Assembly: GCA_014218235.1 (NCBI GenBank)
Contig: CM024759.1
Coordinates: 13,036,712-13,100,711 of the forward strand
DNA: 64,000 bases
Source of the DNA: Colocasia esculenta
Taxonomy: Eukaryota > Streptophyta > Magnoliopsida > Alismatales > Araceae
Direction: 5' to 3'
Of the stretch, positions 1 to 13,500 are shown piece by piece. The notes beneath the pieces are model-generated. The model was not told the origin of the DNA, ran no database searches, and saw only the letters and a program-made list of their open reading frames with translations. How positions within the stretch are numbered: the first letter of the stretch is position 1; every line of letters starts with the position of its first letter. The position numbers were made by a program, and so were the translations under genes.

Positions 1-612
1 CTCTTCTTCATAAGGAGGGACATTTACTGAAATCATCACAAGCCTATGATCTTCTTCAGTTCCAAGGATGATTTTCTTAGTAGGTTCATCCACCGCTGTG
101 GTGGGTTCATCAAATCTTCTCATACCACTATCATACGTCTTGGTGGTGTCCTCTACTTCAATGTCCCCTTCGTCAACTGGGTCATCATCATTCATGATTT
201 CATAGACTCCAAACCAATCATCTATGAACACCCCGTCTTGAATGATCTCTTCTTCTAACACCACCACTTCCCTTGTGAACTCCTCTATCAACAAAAGAGC
301 ATGACATCTCCGAGCTAACTCTTGAAGGTATCTGAGGGGAATAGCCTTACCCCGTTGCTTCCTAAGGTGATGCTTAGACCTAATAGGTGGTGGGTTGACC
401 TTCATCTCTAACCTAGAACTAGATTCTCCTAGACTAGAATCTACCTGACTAGACGACTTTACAGGACTCGATCCGACACTAACTGAGGACGTGGGGTCCT
501 CGGAGAGGATAGAATCTAAAGAGAAAGCAGATGGGGAAGCCCCAGTTAGGGGGTCCCCTTGATTAGGAAGGTGAGATAGATATGTTGGCCCCTGATCATA
601 AGGCCGCATTGG
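1..612 (-). pseudogene. Gypsy-type pol fragment (region just before RT), runs off the left edge
   Basis: Read on the minus strand, one frame stays open from about 610 down to the window edge. It has a serine-rich linker, then a segment with KVNPPPIRS and LRYLQELARRCHALL, and ends with the pattern EPTKKIILGTEED...VPPYEEE. The last pattern resembles the KxIxLGTEE...EEE stretch that precedes reverse transcriptase in many plant Gypsy (Tat-like) polyproteins. No RT motif is reached inside the window. The assignment rests on recalled family pattern, not on a search. It joins directly to a Copia gag remnant near 610-640, so the two are parts of different elements put together by insertion or recombination. 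Confidence 0.5.
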
Positions 613-639
613 AGATCCTTCTTCTCTTGGACATCTTCT

Positions 640-1631
640 GTTGTGGAGTTTAACTCATCGGAGTCACTCCATGTGGTGACCATGGTCTTAGGCTTCTTTG
701 CCTTGACTTTATTCTACTTTGTCAGAAATACTAGACACTTGAATTTCATGTGTCCAATTCTTTGGCATTGATAGCAAATCATCTCTATCCATTTGTTGGG
801 TTCTCCTTGCTTGGATTTACCTCTGAAATCTTTGGAGGATATAAGGGATTCTGATCTCTTCTTTCTCGGAAATTTTCTGAAGCTTTGAGGTAGATTAGCC
901 ACTTTAGCTTCATCTCCACTTGATGAGCCTTCTTCTGAGCTAAGTGCCTTGGATTTCTTAGCTTTGAGAGCCACATCTTTTTTCTTGATGATGGGTTGCT
1001 CTGCTTTCTCCCTTTTCAGGTTTATCTCATATGTCATGAGACTCCCAATTAGTTCTTCCACTGTTAAGGTTGATAGATTCTTGGAGTCTTTAATGACTGT
1101 GACTTGTGTATGCCACACCGGTGAGAGAGATATTAAGATCCTCACGAGCTCTGTGTCAGTATAATTCTTCCCAAGTCCCTTCAAGCTATTGGCAATCTTG
1201 GTGAGCTATGCAAACATTTATGAGATGATCTCATTAGGGTTCATCTTGAACATCTCATACTCATGCACTAGGAGATTGGCTCAGGTCTCTTTGACTTCAG
1301 AAGTGCCTTCATAAATCAACTTTAGTTTGTCCCACATCTCCTTCGCTGATTTGCAGATGGAGACACAGGAGTACTCATCAGAGTGTATGGCACATTGCAT
1401 AATATTTAGAGCACGAAAATTAATCATGCATTTATTGATGTTATCCTTAGTCCACTTTCCCTCATCCTCTAGCAGTGTATATGGACCAGTACTCACAACT
1501 TTCCAGATCTCATAATCTTGACCCTCAGGCATAAATCCTTTGTTGACCATCATACACAAGATCACTCTTATAGTAAAAGAGCCCTTCTCTGATATCAATT
1601 GAAGAGAAACGTATGTGCGATGATCAACCAC
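640..1631 (-). pseudogene. Degenerate Copia gag (UBN2-type) with CCHC zinc knuckle
   Basis: Minus-strand Gag of a Copia retrotransposon. The order of blocks is family-typical: YEIWKVVSTGP near the start, AKEMWDKLKLIYEGTSEVKE, then KNYTDTELVRILISLSPVW, LTVEELIGSLMTYE, and a zinc knuckle CYQCQRIGHMKFKC (CX2CX4HX4C) followed by a basic stretch and TTWSDSDE. It is dead. In-frame stops occur at about 1281, at two or three places between 1185 and 1280, and a TAG at 714-716 lies between the knuckle and the basic tail. The start is next to a decayed primer-binding site at 1583-1600, so the reading frame overlaps the expected leader and the true start is uncertain. Confidence 0.8.
1583..1600 (-). other. 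Decayed primer-binding site (initiator-Met tRNA type)
   Basis: On the minus strand the sequence reads TTGATATCAGAGAAGGGCTC, close to the TTGGTATCAGAGC form complementary to initiator tRNA-Met that follows the 5' LTR in plant Copia elements. It lies where expected for the minus-strand gag, which fixes the 3' end of that element's 5' LTR near 1601. Confidence 0.55.
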
Positions 1632-2950
1632 GAAGGGAGAGGTGAATTGGTTATCGCCTAAATAAAAAATCTTTTACATAGAATAGATTAAACTTAACTA
1701 AGTAAACCTATTAAGCAAGATGCACAGCAAAATAACAATTAACATAGCGATACCAACTATCCTAACGTGCGTAGAAAGAGGCATAAGAGATGGATCAAAC
1801 CACACAGTATATGTAGGATTTTAGAGTGTTCGGCTAACACACCACATGTGCATCTATGTCCACTACCCCACACCCTATAAGGATTTTGTTCACTAACTTG
1901 TTTCTAGGTATAAGCCGATAAACCTCACACTCACACCATTTTTTTCGAGGACAACACCAACCCTACCTCGTTTTCGGGGACAAGATAATCCGATGTGTAG
2001 CACGTCGCACGCACCACACACCAACCACGTAATAATGAGTTCTTGGTTCAATTATGAACAATTAAGAACATGGACAGGAGAAATAACAACTAACTAAGTA
2101 AAATATAAAGTTTTCCTATCACAAAAAGTCAGCCTTTGTAGTTGTCTTTGTCGACGATGTCGCAATGATGAACTGGCCGATGTAGAGAGCTTCAGATCGA
2201 AGTCTTGCAACATGTAGTACCAAGTCCACGTCTTTCAGATGAGCAACAACTCTCTGAAACGTCTGGAAGGCTTCTGGACAATGAAGACTTATTCTCCAAG
2301 TTTTTATAGATGTAGAGCTTATGTTGGCTCTTTTTGGGCAGCACAAGACCTCTCTTTGAAAGCTAGGACACGAATTGATTTCTTGAAGGAGGCTCTCTCG
2401 TTCCACATCTCAAAATCAAGTTGTATTTATAGTGAAATATCCTTGGAAGACCTCAAAGAGACGTCCTTGTGCAAACCCTAGCAAGAGTCCCACTTAAGGA
2501 AAGAGTCCTGCCAATTTAAAAAACTGTGTTTCCATAATCGGTCGACTGAAATTCAAGAATCGATCGTCCAATTTCTTCACTATCCCAGAACCAATGTTTC
2601 TGGAAAAATCGATCAACCGAAAGCATGAAATCGGTCGTCTGATTTGTCTTGTGTGTCAACACCACTGCAATATTGAAAGTCTGAAAACTTGACATGTGTC
2701 GACACACTCTTCAGCTATCTTGACATGTCTTCTGTTTCTATTTTGACTTGACCTTGACATTGCAAAGTTCACTTCAAACATGACTTTTAGACTATTTTGC
2801 TGCACACTTAACACATAAATTAGACCATCAAATTAAATATAAATAAATCAAATATTTAGATCATTAACATAAATAACAATTAGTACTTTGTGAAAATATC
2901 AACATGAATGATAATTAATATTTTTGTGATCAGTAAAATCTACATAATAC
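1601..2950 (-). mobile_element. LTR-like sequence (SIRE-like Copia, minus); right boundary not resolved
   Basis: It directly precedes the primer-binding site of the degenerate Copia gag. Its 3' terminus contains a CAATTCACCTCTCCC block (minus strand), the counterpart of the C-rich TATTCACCCCCCTCT motif seen at other SIRE-like LTR ends in this window. A TATA-like CTATAAATAC lies at 2423-2432 on the minus strand. There are no supported genes here. The upstream edge is a guess because an oppositely oriented LTR-like stretch begins somewhere between 2700 and 3000. Confidence 0.4.
2423..2432 (-). promoter_or_regulatory. TATA-like box of the LTR
   Basis: CTATAAATAC on the minus strand inside the putative LTR. 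No other promoter element is recognised. Confidence 0.3.
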
Positions 2951-2989
2951 AACAGTACACACACACTCCAAGACACGTGTTATGGACTC

Positions 2990-4074
2990 CATGGTACGTA
3001 GAAAGTGTGTAGAAGACTCAGGCTATTTAAAGTCTCATTTGAGAGAACCCTAACTCCAACACATCTGGAGTTTGGCGGCAAAGGCTCCCAACAGTGCAGA
3101 AGTAACTCAGCAGCCACAGAAGCAACATGAAGCACAAGAACGTGTCATCTTCGACATCTCCTAGGGCAAATTATCCGAGGAGTCTCTGACTTCTATCATC
3201 TGAGGTTCAAAAGGATCTGAGGGCCTGCGAGAAACATGCAACCTAACGTTGATTGTGCTATGAACAAAGTGAAGAGTTGCAGATTGTGAATTTGAACATA
3301 GCATCAAAATTTGAAGGAAGTGTTGCGAATTTGAGGAACCTGAAGCAAGTGGAGTTGAACTTGTGAGAAAGACCCAGTGCAACATATTAGATCTGAGCAG
3401 ATCGAGAGTAGGACCGATCATACCCCCTCTATATCTATTTCTACACTTTCCTATGTCAATTCCATCAAGTTAATTTGTCTGTGTGTGTGTGTGGGGGGGG
3501 GGGGGGGGGGGGTAGGGGGGGGGGGGGGGGTTCCAAAGTGTATTGATTGAGATCGTTGTGATATGTGTGCGGAGAGTAGCCAGATACTTGTGCGTGTGAG
3601 ATCTCATCTTAGCTGGAGAATCAGATCCTAGTGAGATTGTTTTATCTAACTTGTGTGTGAACTGAATCGTAGTGTTCGTGTGTGTTTGTACTCAACTCTT
3701 TGAGTTGTATGTCTCACTATATGAAAAGTGGATGTAAAAATCATTAGGTGTGATTTCTAAACCAGTTAAAAATCTCTTGTGCCTCCTTGCGGTTTGCATG
3801 ATACATCGCTAGATGCTTATATAGGCACGATTTCACACAATCTGTTATACACACTGACGTTCAATAATATGCGCACAATCTGCTTAATAAAGTTCCACAT
3901 CAACACAATTCTGGATTGCTATACAAATTTGATTAGACTGTTTTGAGGGGTTTTAAATCTGTGTAGTAGATTTAATTGTTTTTTAAAATTTATCAGCTTC
4001 CGTTAATAAATCTATTCAACCCCCCCCCCCCCTCTTTTTCTAGATCTACATTTTCCTGCGCACCGATCCCAACA
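2990..4074 (+). mobile_element. LTR-like fragment with SIRE-like 3' terminus (plus strand)
   Basis: The right end reads TCTATTCAACCCC...CCTCTTTTTCTAGATC and stops at CCGATCCCAACA at 4074. This matches the C-rich CTATTCACCCC motif followed by a terminal CA seen at SIRE-like Copia LTR 3' ends. A TATA-like CTATTTAAAG sits at 3023-3032. A GT/G simple repeat lies inside. No partner LTR or internal domain follows on the right, so this is a solo or truncated LTR. It ends about 460 bp from the TSR1 stop codon. Confidence 0.4.
3478..3531. repeat. (GT)n/(G)n simple repeat
   Basis: A short GT run passes into two long G homopolymers separated by TA. Homopolymer lengths are likely assembly-sensitive. Confidence 0.9.
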
Positions 4075-4538
4075 GGCCGAGAAGGCCATCAATCAATGAT
4101 GGCACAGGAACTCAAAAGTGGAGGATTAAAGTATGAAATTTTACATAATAATAACATGCAGCTTTTACCCAAGCCAAAGTCCAACCATGAGGCCAGCAAA
4201 TAATAAGTCACCTTAAAACTAGACAGCCAAACATAACAATTAACGCGAAGAAATTACACTTCAGGCGTTTGTCAAAAAAAAAAACTCCAGAATTGGAGTT
4301 AAGGCGGCAGGGGTGAAATACAACTTTGAACAAATGTTTCTTCTATTAATATATAGTCATCTGAATCGATTGATATTTGCACATCTTAGGGCAAATAAAT
4401 AGCTCCTAAGATTCAAAACTCGAGAGAGACATCGCAAACCCCTGTAAAGAAGCAATCCGATATCATTGACGATACCCCATCTAAAACCAAGCATCATGCG
4501 CAACGTGAAGAGAGGATCAATCCTCAATGGCATGAATC
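4075..4538 (-). other. TSR1 3' flank / probable 3' UTR
   Basis: There is no gene here. The stretch follows the TSR1 stop codon and ends at the LTR-like boundary at 4074. A 17-nt copy of the exon-21 acceptor region occurs at 4439-4455. No perfect AATAAA was located. Confidence 0.5.
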
Positions 4539-7500
4539 TCAAACAGGACAAAGCTTTTCTGGCCACTTTGGGTATACTCGCTTGTACAAACTCATGCAGA
4601 CAGTGTCATGCTGCTGTACCACACCATTAAATAAGCATTTCATAGCCCCTGTAAAGAAGCAAAACCGTTAAGAGGTCAAATTCCTTGTTCGCGGCAATAG
4701 AAAAAACGGTAATAACTGAAATATGATTTTCAAGCAACAAATAATAGAGCTTTTAGTTGGAAAGCTGATACATCCACTTGGCAATGGAGTCAAAATGAAC
4801 ACATGATCTCACGTACGCAAAAATGTAATTTCTGATGTCCTACCATACTGAATTTCCCTGATTTTAACTAAAAGATGTGTTTCAAAAACATAACCTTCAA
4901 GTGCATACCTAAATAACACATATACTTCAATTAAAATATACAAAAGAATGACTAAAATTGACAACTAAAGTAAACTGGCGGCGGCCATGTGAAGCAAGTA
5001 TGTTAGAAAAATCATCTTCATGAGTCATGACAGCAAGCGATGTAACTTCTCTATGGACTTGTTTTCAATTGGAATCATAAAAGAAACTCAGGTGGCAAGG
5101 TTGGTTACACTTGCTTTTATTTAAAAAAGAACACTTCATCCATCTCTTTTTGTGGCAATTTTTTTGAAAGCAGATAAAGGAATCAGCAATGCAGTTTGTT
5201 GGAGGCATCATACCATGAGTACCAACAGGTTCTTTTATGCGCCCACGGCGTCCACGCTTGGTCCAAAGCTCCACAGGCTGACATAAACAAGCATTGTATG
5301 GTGAATACTCAGTTCAACAATACTTCTCATTATTATAGAATCCACACTAAAGCTGATCAACATTTACTAGGGCGTGGCCACATAATTTCACGTACCTTAA
5401 ACCATCTCACATCATCTGGATTATGAAACATAAACCGCACTGAGGCTTTTAATTTTGAGACCCTTTGGGGATATCTGCATTATCAGATACAAAGTTTAGA
5501 GGTCAATTGAATAGATCACAGAAAGACAATGTACATAAAAATCAGTTGGAAACAATCATAAAAAACCATGTGCAACCAAATCTAACATGCAAAAAATGAT
5601 ATGAATGGAACCACGACAGATGGTCTATCAAAAGAGATTAAACTGACTTTGTAAGATGCTAAAGAAAAAGAAATGGGAACTACCTGAGATGACCAAATAC
5701 TAGGTTTAAAATTGTATATTTGCTATCAGGAAGTTCATGAGATGAAAATTTGTCATTGAAAAACAAACCAAGGCAAAGTATTCACAATGCACTCAAGAGT
5801 TTTCTCTTTCCTTTCCATTCTTTTAGAAAACTATAATGAAAGCAAAAGACAGTCAAAAGGAAAAATACTTAAAATTTGGAATTTTATCTGCAGTATAACC
5901 ATAAGAGTTGCTCATATTCTGAAAAAAAAATGAAGGAAACACATCTGGCAATGGGGGAAAAGACACGGAAGGTTCCCAACAATCTCCAAAATGACCTTAT
6001 TTGGATGAAAAAGAATCTGCCAAATTTCCCCTTTAAAGTTTTTGAAGTCTCTCCACTCTTCACTTCAAGTTCTGTATCATATCTAAGAAATAATGAAGCA
6101 TCACAAAATTCCTTTGCCAAATATTCAGTAAATAACATGACACAGATGCTTCTTCCATTATCTTACCTCTTCGGTACTTTATGCTGCTGACTCATCATGT
6201 AACAAACTGTTGTGTTCCAGAAATGATATTCCACTTTGCTGAATGTCTCCAATTCTCTCATTGGAAGAATAAATGATCTAACCCCTTTCGAAGTAGCATC
6301 ACATCAAGAGCAGCACTTAATCCCTCATTGCCTGAAGTTCCCTTTATTGTAATGCATGCACATGAAACTTACCCTTCAATGCCCATGTTTGCCGATTCAT
6401 GGCATGTGACCATGAGCACATCCATCACCAACAAGGGTGAACAGTTTCGCTACATACAGGACCTTATTACAAGTGAGATAAAGATAGCCTCCACAACTTG
6501 AACTTTAAACCTAAAAAGAAAAAAGGAAGAAAAACATGCTTTGATCCTTCCAATGCAAATATGTATTTGTTGTTCTAGATGCCCAACTTATCACCATGAC
6601 TTCACTTATACCAGAAACAAAAGGTCATGATTGATGAGCTTATCTACCTACAACTTTCCTCCAAAGCATTGTTAATCTCCTGCACCCACCCCAAGGAGCT
6701 CAGAGCTCAGGAGCTTCATCACACCCCAAGTGAAACAAACCCCAGCCTCCTACCTTCTACAACTGAATGAACATCTTGAACTGTTATTATGTCATCCATC
6801 GGGTGCCTTCTTCATAGAAACATGTGTGGCTTGCCAAAGGCAGTCAAAAGGAAGATGACATCAAACTACAAAATAAAATCAATATACCTTATGACACTTA
6901 TTATCTCATTTTTGAAATAATCAATTAATATGACTAAATACTTGCACCATGTTACATGTGCCAGTTACATGGTGAAATTCATGCAAAGACATTTTTGGTC
7001 CAAATTCAAACAGGAAAACAGGCAACAATGGAGACTCGGGAAAAAAGGTATTAGTCTTTGAAAGGCAGTCACTGAAGAAATTAAAACTTACCCACTTAAG
7101 ATAATTTTCTTTAGGATGATTCTGTCTGGATCTACACTTCTCAGTGAACCAAAAGCAGCAATAGCTGGTTCAATTCCTTCCCTACTCTTCAGAACAATCA
7201 GAGGCAATGGAGGGAAGGAAATAGGTGCATAAACTGATGCTACTGAGAAACGTCCTGGGTGTAGAAACCTCTCCATTTTATGTTGGTCAGAATTCATATT
7301 ATCAGAAGAAAATACTGGCCTGTAAAGACAACATCAGATTGAGTATTCTTTGATTACAGTAGTTACAAGTTGAAAAGATTGTGTATTAACATATGGCAAA
7401 ATATATTATGGAACCTTCTTAAAAGAGTTACCTTGCAACAAACTGACGAAAACCAACATGAAAAATGAGAGACTCTTTTGACTTGATAGGAGCCTCATAT

Positions 7501-10500
7501 GAGTCATATTTCCTTATGCTGCATAAAACATTGGACATCATCAACTAGCTGCTCCAATTTTTTTTCTTGATCATGCTTAGAGAGTCAATTCCATGACATA
7601 TTGAAAATGATGGCCAATAATAGTGAATCTGTCATAGTACAAAAATAAAAGCCCAAGGATGAATGTTGATGCGGCATATGGAAGTCATTCTTTTAATCTT
7701 TAGATGTGCCGAGCATGTTTTGATGCAAGGCAAAATTAGTCACCAACACCCATACATTCGAGTACAAATAATTTACATATTAATGTGAAAGAAAGCCACA
7801 AGGGTCCAGAGATCAGGAGCAAATTTAGTTTGCAGTTGCCATCTTAAGTTCAAGGCCTTTTGGCTCCTGTTCAAAAATCGAAACAATTTAAAGATAGCCA
7901 GATGGGGTATTCCTTCTCAGAATGTTTCTACACAACAGCCATTGTAAAAATTGCTTGAACTGTGGCAAGTGGTAACAGCGAAGCATGAACTGATTTATCT
8001 TATGATCATATATAGTATTCAGCAGTGAGATAAGAGGTTGATAGAACTCTGATCATCTTGCATCCAATCTCCATATTTGTATGTCCAAAGGACAGGACAG
8101 GACCATAATCAATTGAAAACTTGAGGTGTTGACCATGCACAACCATTATAGAAATGATGGGCATAAAATTTTGCAACGGAAGTGGAGGTTATTGTCACAA
8201 GAGAAATGCTATAGCACCATTCTTTGTACCACAGTTTGCTTTTCTTGCCATTGCGATGGGACTGACAAAAGTGTAAAGTTCGACACTCCCAAACTCTGGA
8301 GTCCGGAGCACTAAACTGAGGTTACTCAGCTCAGCCATCAAATCTCCTGTTCAGATGGCCAAGAGGATGGAGAAACTTGTAGTAATAAAGAGTGGCACCA
8401 TAGTATTTCTCTTGTCATACTACAAAAGCCAGCTCTTTAAGCAATGTAAATACAAGATAATCCTACAAAATACGATAGACAAACTAAAAAACACAGAAAA
8501 ATGTAGATGACAGATCCGCTCAAGTGTCGCACTGTAAGAATGCAACAAAGTCCAAAAGGCAAAGTTTGCATGCACAATCACCTGAAATGGAGAACAGACA
8601 TCTTGGATTCATGTTGCAACAACCCAGAAGCAACCACAGGTAACCTCGCAGATTGGTTGCATAGTTGTGAAACGACGTCTTTTTGCACTTGTTTGATATG
8701 AAGCCTCACATATGAACCAATGGAAGCAGACTGGTCTAGATTTCCTTGATCTGTGTCTAACACCTTGGAGAGAGCTGATTTCTGTGTTCTTCTAAAGTTA
8801 TCAAATGCAAAAATCCTAGCATATTCTTGTGGCAACGACTCCTGCCATCAATAAATGAGCAAATCAAACCCACAAGTTGAAAGGCGACAAACAAAAAAAA
8901 AAAAAACCAAACATTGGTAGTTTAGTGATACACACCTTAGGGTCCCATGAGGATGTCCTGAAGGACTTAAGTCCTCTGTACTTGGCAAAGCGCTTTCTGG
9001 CAGGAACATCTATGGGAGTGTCTACTTCATCTGGAAATTCTGAGAGAAAATGGGGATGCACATTTTACAACAGAAGATTGGAAGGATGTATGCTTCAATC
9101 AATCGATGTATACTTGAGCAGATAAAGAATTAGATGCTAAATTTCAAAAACCAAGTACATGTGATGATAAAATCTTGACAAAGAGAAAAGGTTGCACATC
9201 TAGATCCACATGCAACATAGGCCATCCTCATACTGTAATAATATGGATAAAAAATTCAGAGTCAATGTTTCTTATAATAATTAATGAATACAACTTTCTT
9301 TAAGAGTAGTTCAATTCATCGGCAGAAAGCATGTCCGTGGAAGTAGGTGGAAAGCACGTTAAATTAATAAACTCACTGATGCACTTTCTTTTAGGAAGTG
9401 ATAAAATGAGATGGTGTGATGTTATTAGGAAGAACTTAGACTTCTCGAGTTTAAACATGAATATAGCACTTGATAGAAATCTTTGGCGGAAAAAGGATTC
9501 ATGTAGCTGACCCCAAATAATGGGAAAGGCTCTGATGATGATGATGATTGATGCACTTTCTTTAGGAGAAAAGGCTATTTATCAACAACTATATGGGAGT
9601 CCAACTATATGCACATGTGCTACAAAGGGCACAGGACCTATATATAAATATGTGCATGTGCTACAAAGGGCACAGGAACTTTATATAAAGTCCTCTAGTT
9701 TTAGTCCCTACAGACTTTAATGTTTAGGGAAAGATACCATAACTTAAGTATTTTGCTTTGACTCCAGAAAACTTGGGATTTTCAGATGAGCATTGAGTGA
9801 ACAACTGTTTGAAAATGTGGAATATTCATGCAATGTTCTTCCAATGGATGGTAAAATAAACAGAAATTTGGCTCTCACCCCTCCCCTACCATCACCATCA
9901 GAGTTGCCAGTGCCAGTGGGAGACCCTGATCTGGGGTAAAACAAGTCCCTTTCAAAGATAATCATAGGTAACACTAAATTGTAGTCAATTTAACAGGAAC
10001 AGATGATGAATATTAAACATCAAGTTTCTAGGAGTCACGGCAAAATATCCAAGTCATGGGAGTTCTTTTTTCTCAAATGTGAAACTTTATGGGGAGTAAA
10101 ACGTTAACCATTTTGTATATGGTAAAGTTTTAGGTAGTTTAGAGCGGCTATGCTTCTCTTTAAGCATGGGTTAAGAAAGGTGAAAATCATAGAATAATCA
10201 TCAGGCTCATAAAGATAGATATCTTCACTTGGTTGTGTTGACTGTCTACATTCAGCTTACCCAGCTTATCAAACATGCAAAGAGTAACCACAGATATGAA
10301 AATAGATACCTTCATCTTCCGCATGTTCTTCTTTGACTTTCAGAATCTCTGCTTTTATCTGGTCTGACGTCCAGTTTTCATCATCCTGAAGAAGAGAATA
10401 TCAAAAGCATTGGAAAATTGGTAAAATCTAAAAAATCACAAAAAGGAAGAAAAGAAAATTGTTTCTCATGATGAACATTTTTGCATGATAAGAATGCAAA

Positions 10501-13500
10501 GTTGAGAGACCAGAAAGGAATTAATCAAGAATGAAGAAAGCTATATGAAAGCAGACATTTGCTTTTAGGATCTTGCAAGATGGCTTGCAGAAAGATCTGT
10601 AGGACTGACACCAACGCTAACACCATATCCTTGAATCATCAGTGTGCAGGTTATCAGCTCCCACCCACAAGGCCAGTCAGAGTTATAGTAGAATTATATC
10701 ACCCAACACAAAAGGTGCCCTTAATATAAGTTTTGAAATGTCAAAGAGCTTATAACAAGCCAATATTACTTCACAATCAAACTAACCAGAACCATCCACT
10801 ACATGTTTTAGGGAGGAACAAGTTGAACACATAGCAAACTAAATTTCAAGCACCGAAAAAGTTTTTGGCTCCTTAAAAAAATGGACCAACTAAATGGCTA
10901 TGTATCAGGGTTTGAAGATTTGCAGTTGCACATGAAGCGAATTGCATTAAAAGACACCTCAGAGAAAAATAAACACATGACACTCCTGTACCAGGTACTC
11001 AATCACCAGATGGGATGCCATAAGAGAGGATTTCATATTCCAGAATGATCTCAATGCAGGGCTCTTACAAGGCAGAATGACAGTACATAAGCAAAAACCG
11101 ATTGGGTTGGGTTGGGCTGGGTTGGGAGGGTGATGATGTTATACATTTCTAGGCAAGTATCTTCAGAAGAAAAGATGATGATCATGGCAATAATACTGAT
11201 AGAGAGGTATTTTGTACATCCTTGAGCAAGGACACTACTACCATGAATTAGCTTTGATGTTGGAGCTGAAAACATGAGCCTGCACACACATGTCAGAAAA
11301 CTCATCCAAAGTTCACCTGAAAGCTTTTAAAACACAAGCGCCTCAACAAACCTTAAAACACATACCTCGCCACTATAATGGAGAAAAAGACAAGATAATA
11401 ATGACCAACAGAAATCAGACAGGAAAGACGTCAATACAACAAATCTAATAAGAATATGACCAGAATCCTTAGAAACCATAAACGGAGAACTTACAGCCAT
11501 CACCATGTCTGTCTCTGTTTCATCTTCAAAATCTTTGATATCACTATGCTCTTCATCAGGATCTGAATGATCATACTCTTCAAGCTCCAGGAACCCATTC
11601 TTGTGTTTATCCAATACCATACCATCACCTTCATCATCACTGCTTTCTGATTCATCATCATCCGTGTCTCCAATGATCCAAGCAGCCTGTAAAATGGAAC
11701 TCAATTCAGATAGGTTCATTACAGAAGAAATTCAGCATATAAATAAAGTAATTAGTACAGAAACTTGAACACTAGACCTGGTAGTCAGAGGTACCACTTG
11801 GAACAACCTTCTTCTTGAGTTTTCTCTCTTTGCTTGTAGCATCTGCTTCAGCCATCTCTGCTTCTGTTGGCCATGTCTGAACAAAGAAGTCTACACTGTT
11901 AGTAACACTCGTTATCATCAGAGCCTTATCCCATTATTTGGGGTCGGCTATACCGTTAGTAAAACTGCAAGACAAATATAAAACCATGTTACACTTACAA
12001 CTATCACATCTGTTAGTTAATATACACAAAATATTCTTCTTGTCAAAGTATCAAAGCAGAAGCAGGATGGTAGAAAGAAATACAACTTTCAAAATTGACC
12101 ACTTGCAAAAAAGAATAACATTTGCAATGATTTTTATCAGTTCAAACTTTAGAGGAAGGCAAGAGTTGCACAGTCACAGTATAAAAAGTGGGGTGGCACT
12201 GGAGTAGGGATCACTAACATGTATCCTGGGAGAGATGTAAATTTGTGAAAACTGCATATTACTGACATCAGATGTGGAATAGAACTGGTCTTCAAACAGG
12301 CACAGACATGATGTCTCTCAGCTGTAGTACCCACATTGGTTTTTGTGGCTGAACTATTGTCTGAAAATTTTCTGAACTCCATGTGGTGGAAGACTGTAGC
12401 TGTATGAACCTTCAATAAATGGTATCTTTCCATTTCATTAACATGGTAAATGACGAGTGAGAGACACCAGCACCGAGCACTCTTCTAAATTCATGTGCTG
12501 GAAATTCTCACACTAAATATATTCGGATTTTTTGCACATATACCCCTCTTGAAAGATTAATTTGGTGAGAATCCTTCCTGGATTTGCATTTGCAGGTATA
12601 CCCCTCTAATGGATACTTAAAGCCCTCAAAGACCCTACAGTAGCCTCCTGTGATGGAAGTCAAGAATATACTTCGAATATTCCTTCACTGTCATTTTTAT
12701 CAGGGGTATATATGCAAAAGTGAAAAGAAAATTCCAAGCATCTTTTAGACATCTGTCATGGCAGGTTACGGCAGGGTCTTTGAAGGCATTTTGTATCCAC
12801 AAGGGGGGCATATGTGCAAATGCAAATCTACGAGAATTTTCATGCAATTAATCTTCTAAGAGGGGTATATACGCAAAAAAACCCCATATATTACACTAGA
12901 ATGTCCAACGTTTGGTGTAGTTTTCCTGGATTTCAAGGCTTTGTGAGGGTGTCCAGTGTTGTTGCCGAAGCAGTAAGCACAACATGACCACCTTACTCTT
13001 GGTTGACTTGACAACTATGATCTTTGAATCAGTTCCATGCTGCCCCAATATATCACAAATTGAAGTGTTTCAGGATTGAGATTTAGAATGCTTCAAAACA
13101 CATTACAAGTATCTGACATTGTTTATGGTGCATATTTTATAAGCAAACCTATTGCATTCAAGGAGAAGCAAAAGTTAGGATCAGATTTTAATCAAACTCC
13201 TAAAAGAATACTGAGCTATTCTTTCATGCTGCCCTTTCGCTAAATGCAGCAGTTAGAAATCAAAACAAACAATGCAATCAGAGGTCCTATACTAGAAGTT
13301 GTGTGGAATCTTATTGGTGAACTTGCTGAGTCATTCATCATCTGAAGCCACACAGAGACGCAGAGATTAAAAGCAAGCATATCCCTTCATTACACTATAG
13401 AGAGGTGCATTATCTGGAAGTGAATACCTGGAAATTAGACAAGGTTCTCAACAAGCATTTAAAAAAAATCAACTGATTGTTTGCCATTGCCCAAGATCTC

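Noticed and set aside
5876..6190. 104-codon open frame on the + strand within TSR1
   Set aside because: It lies wholly in intron 18 of the minus-strand gene, with no family match and no conserved composition.
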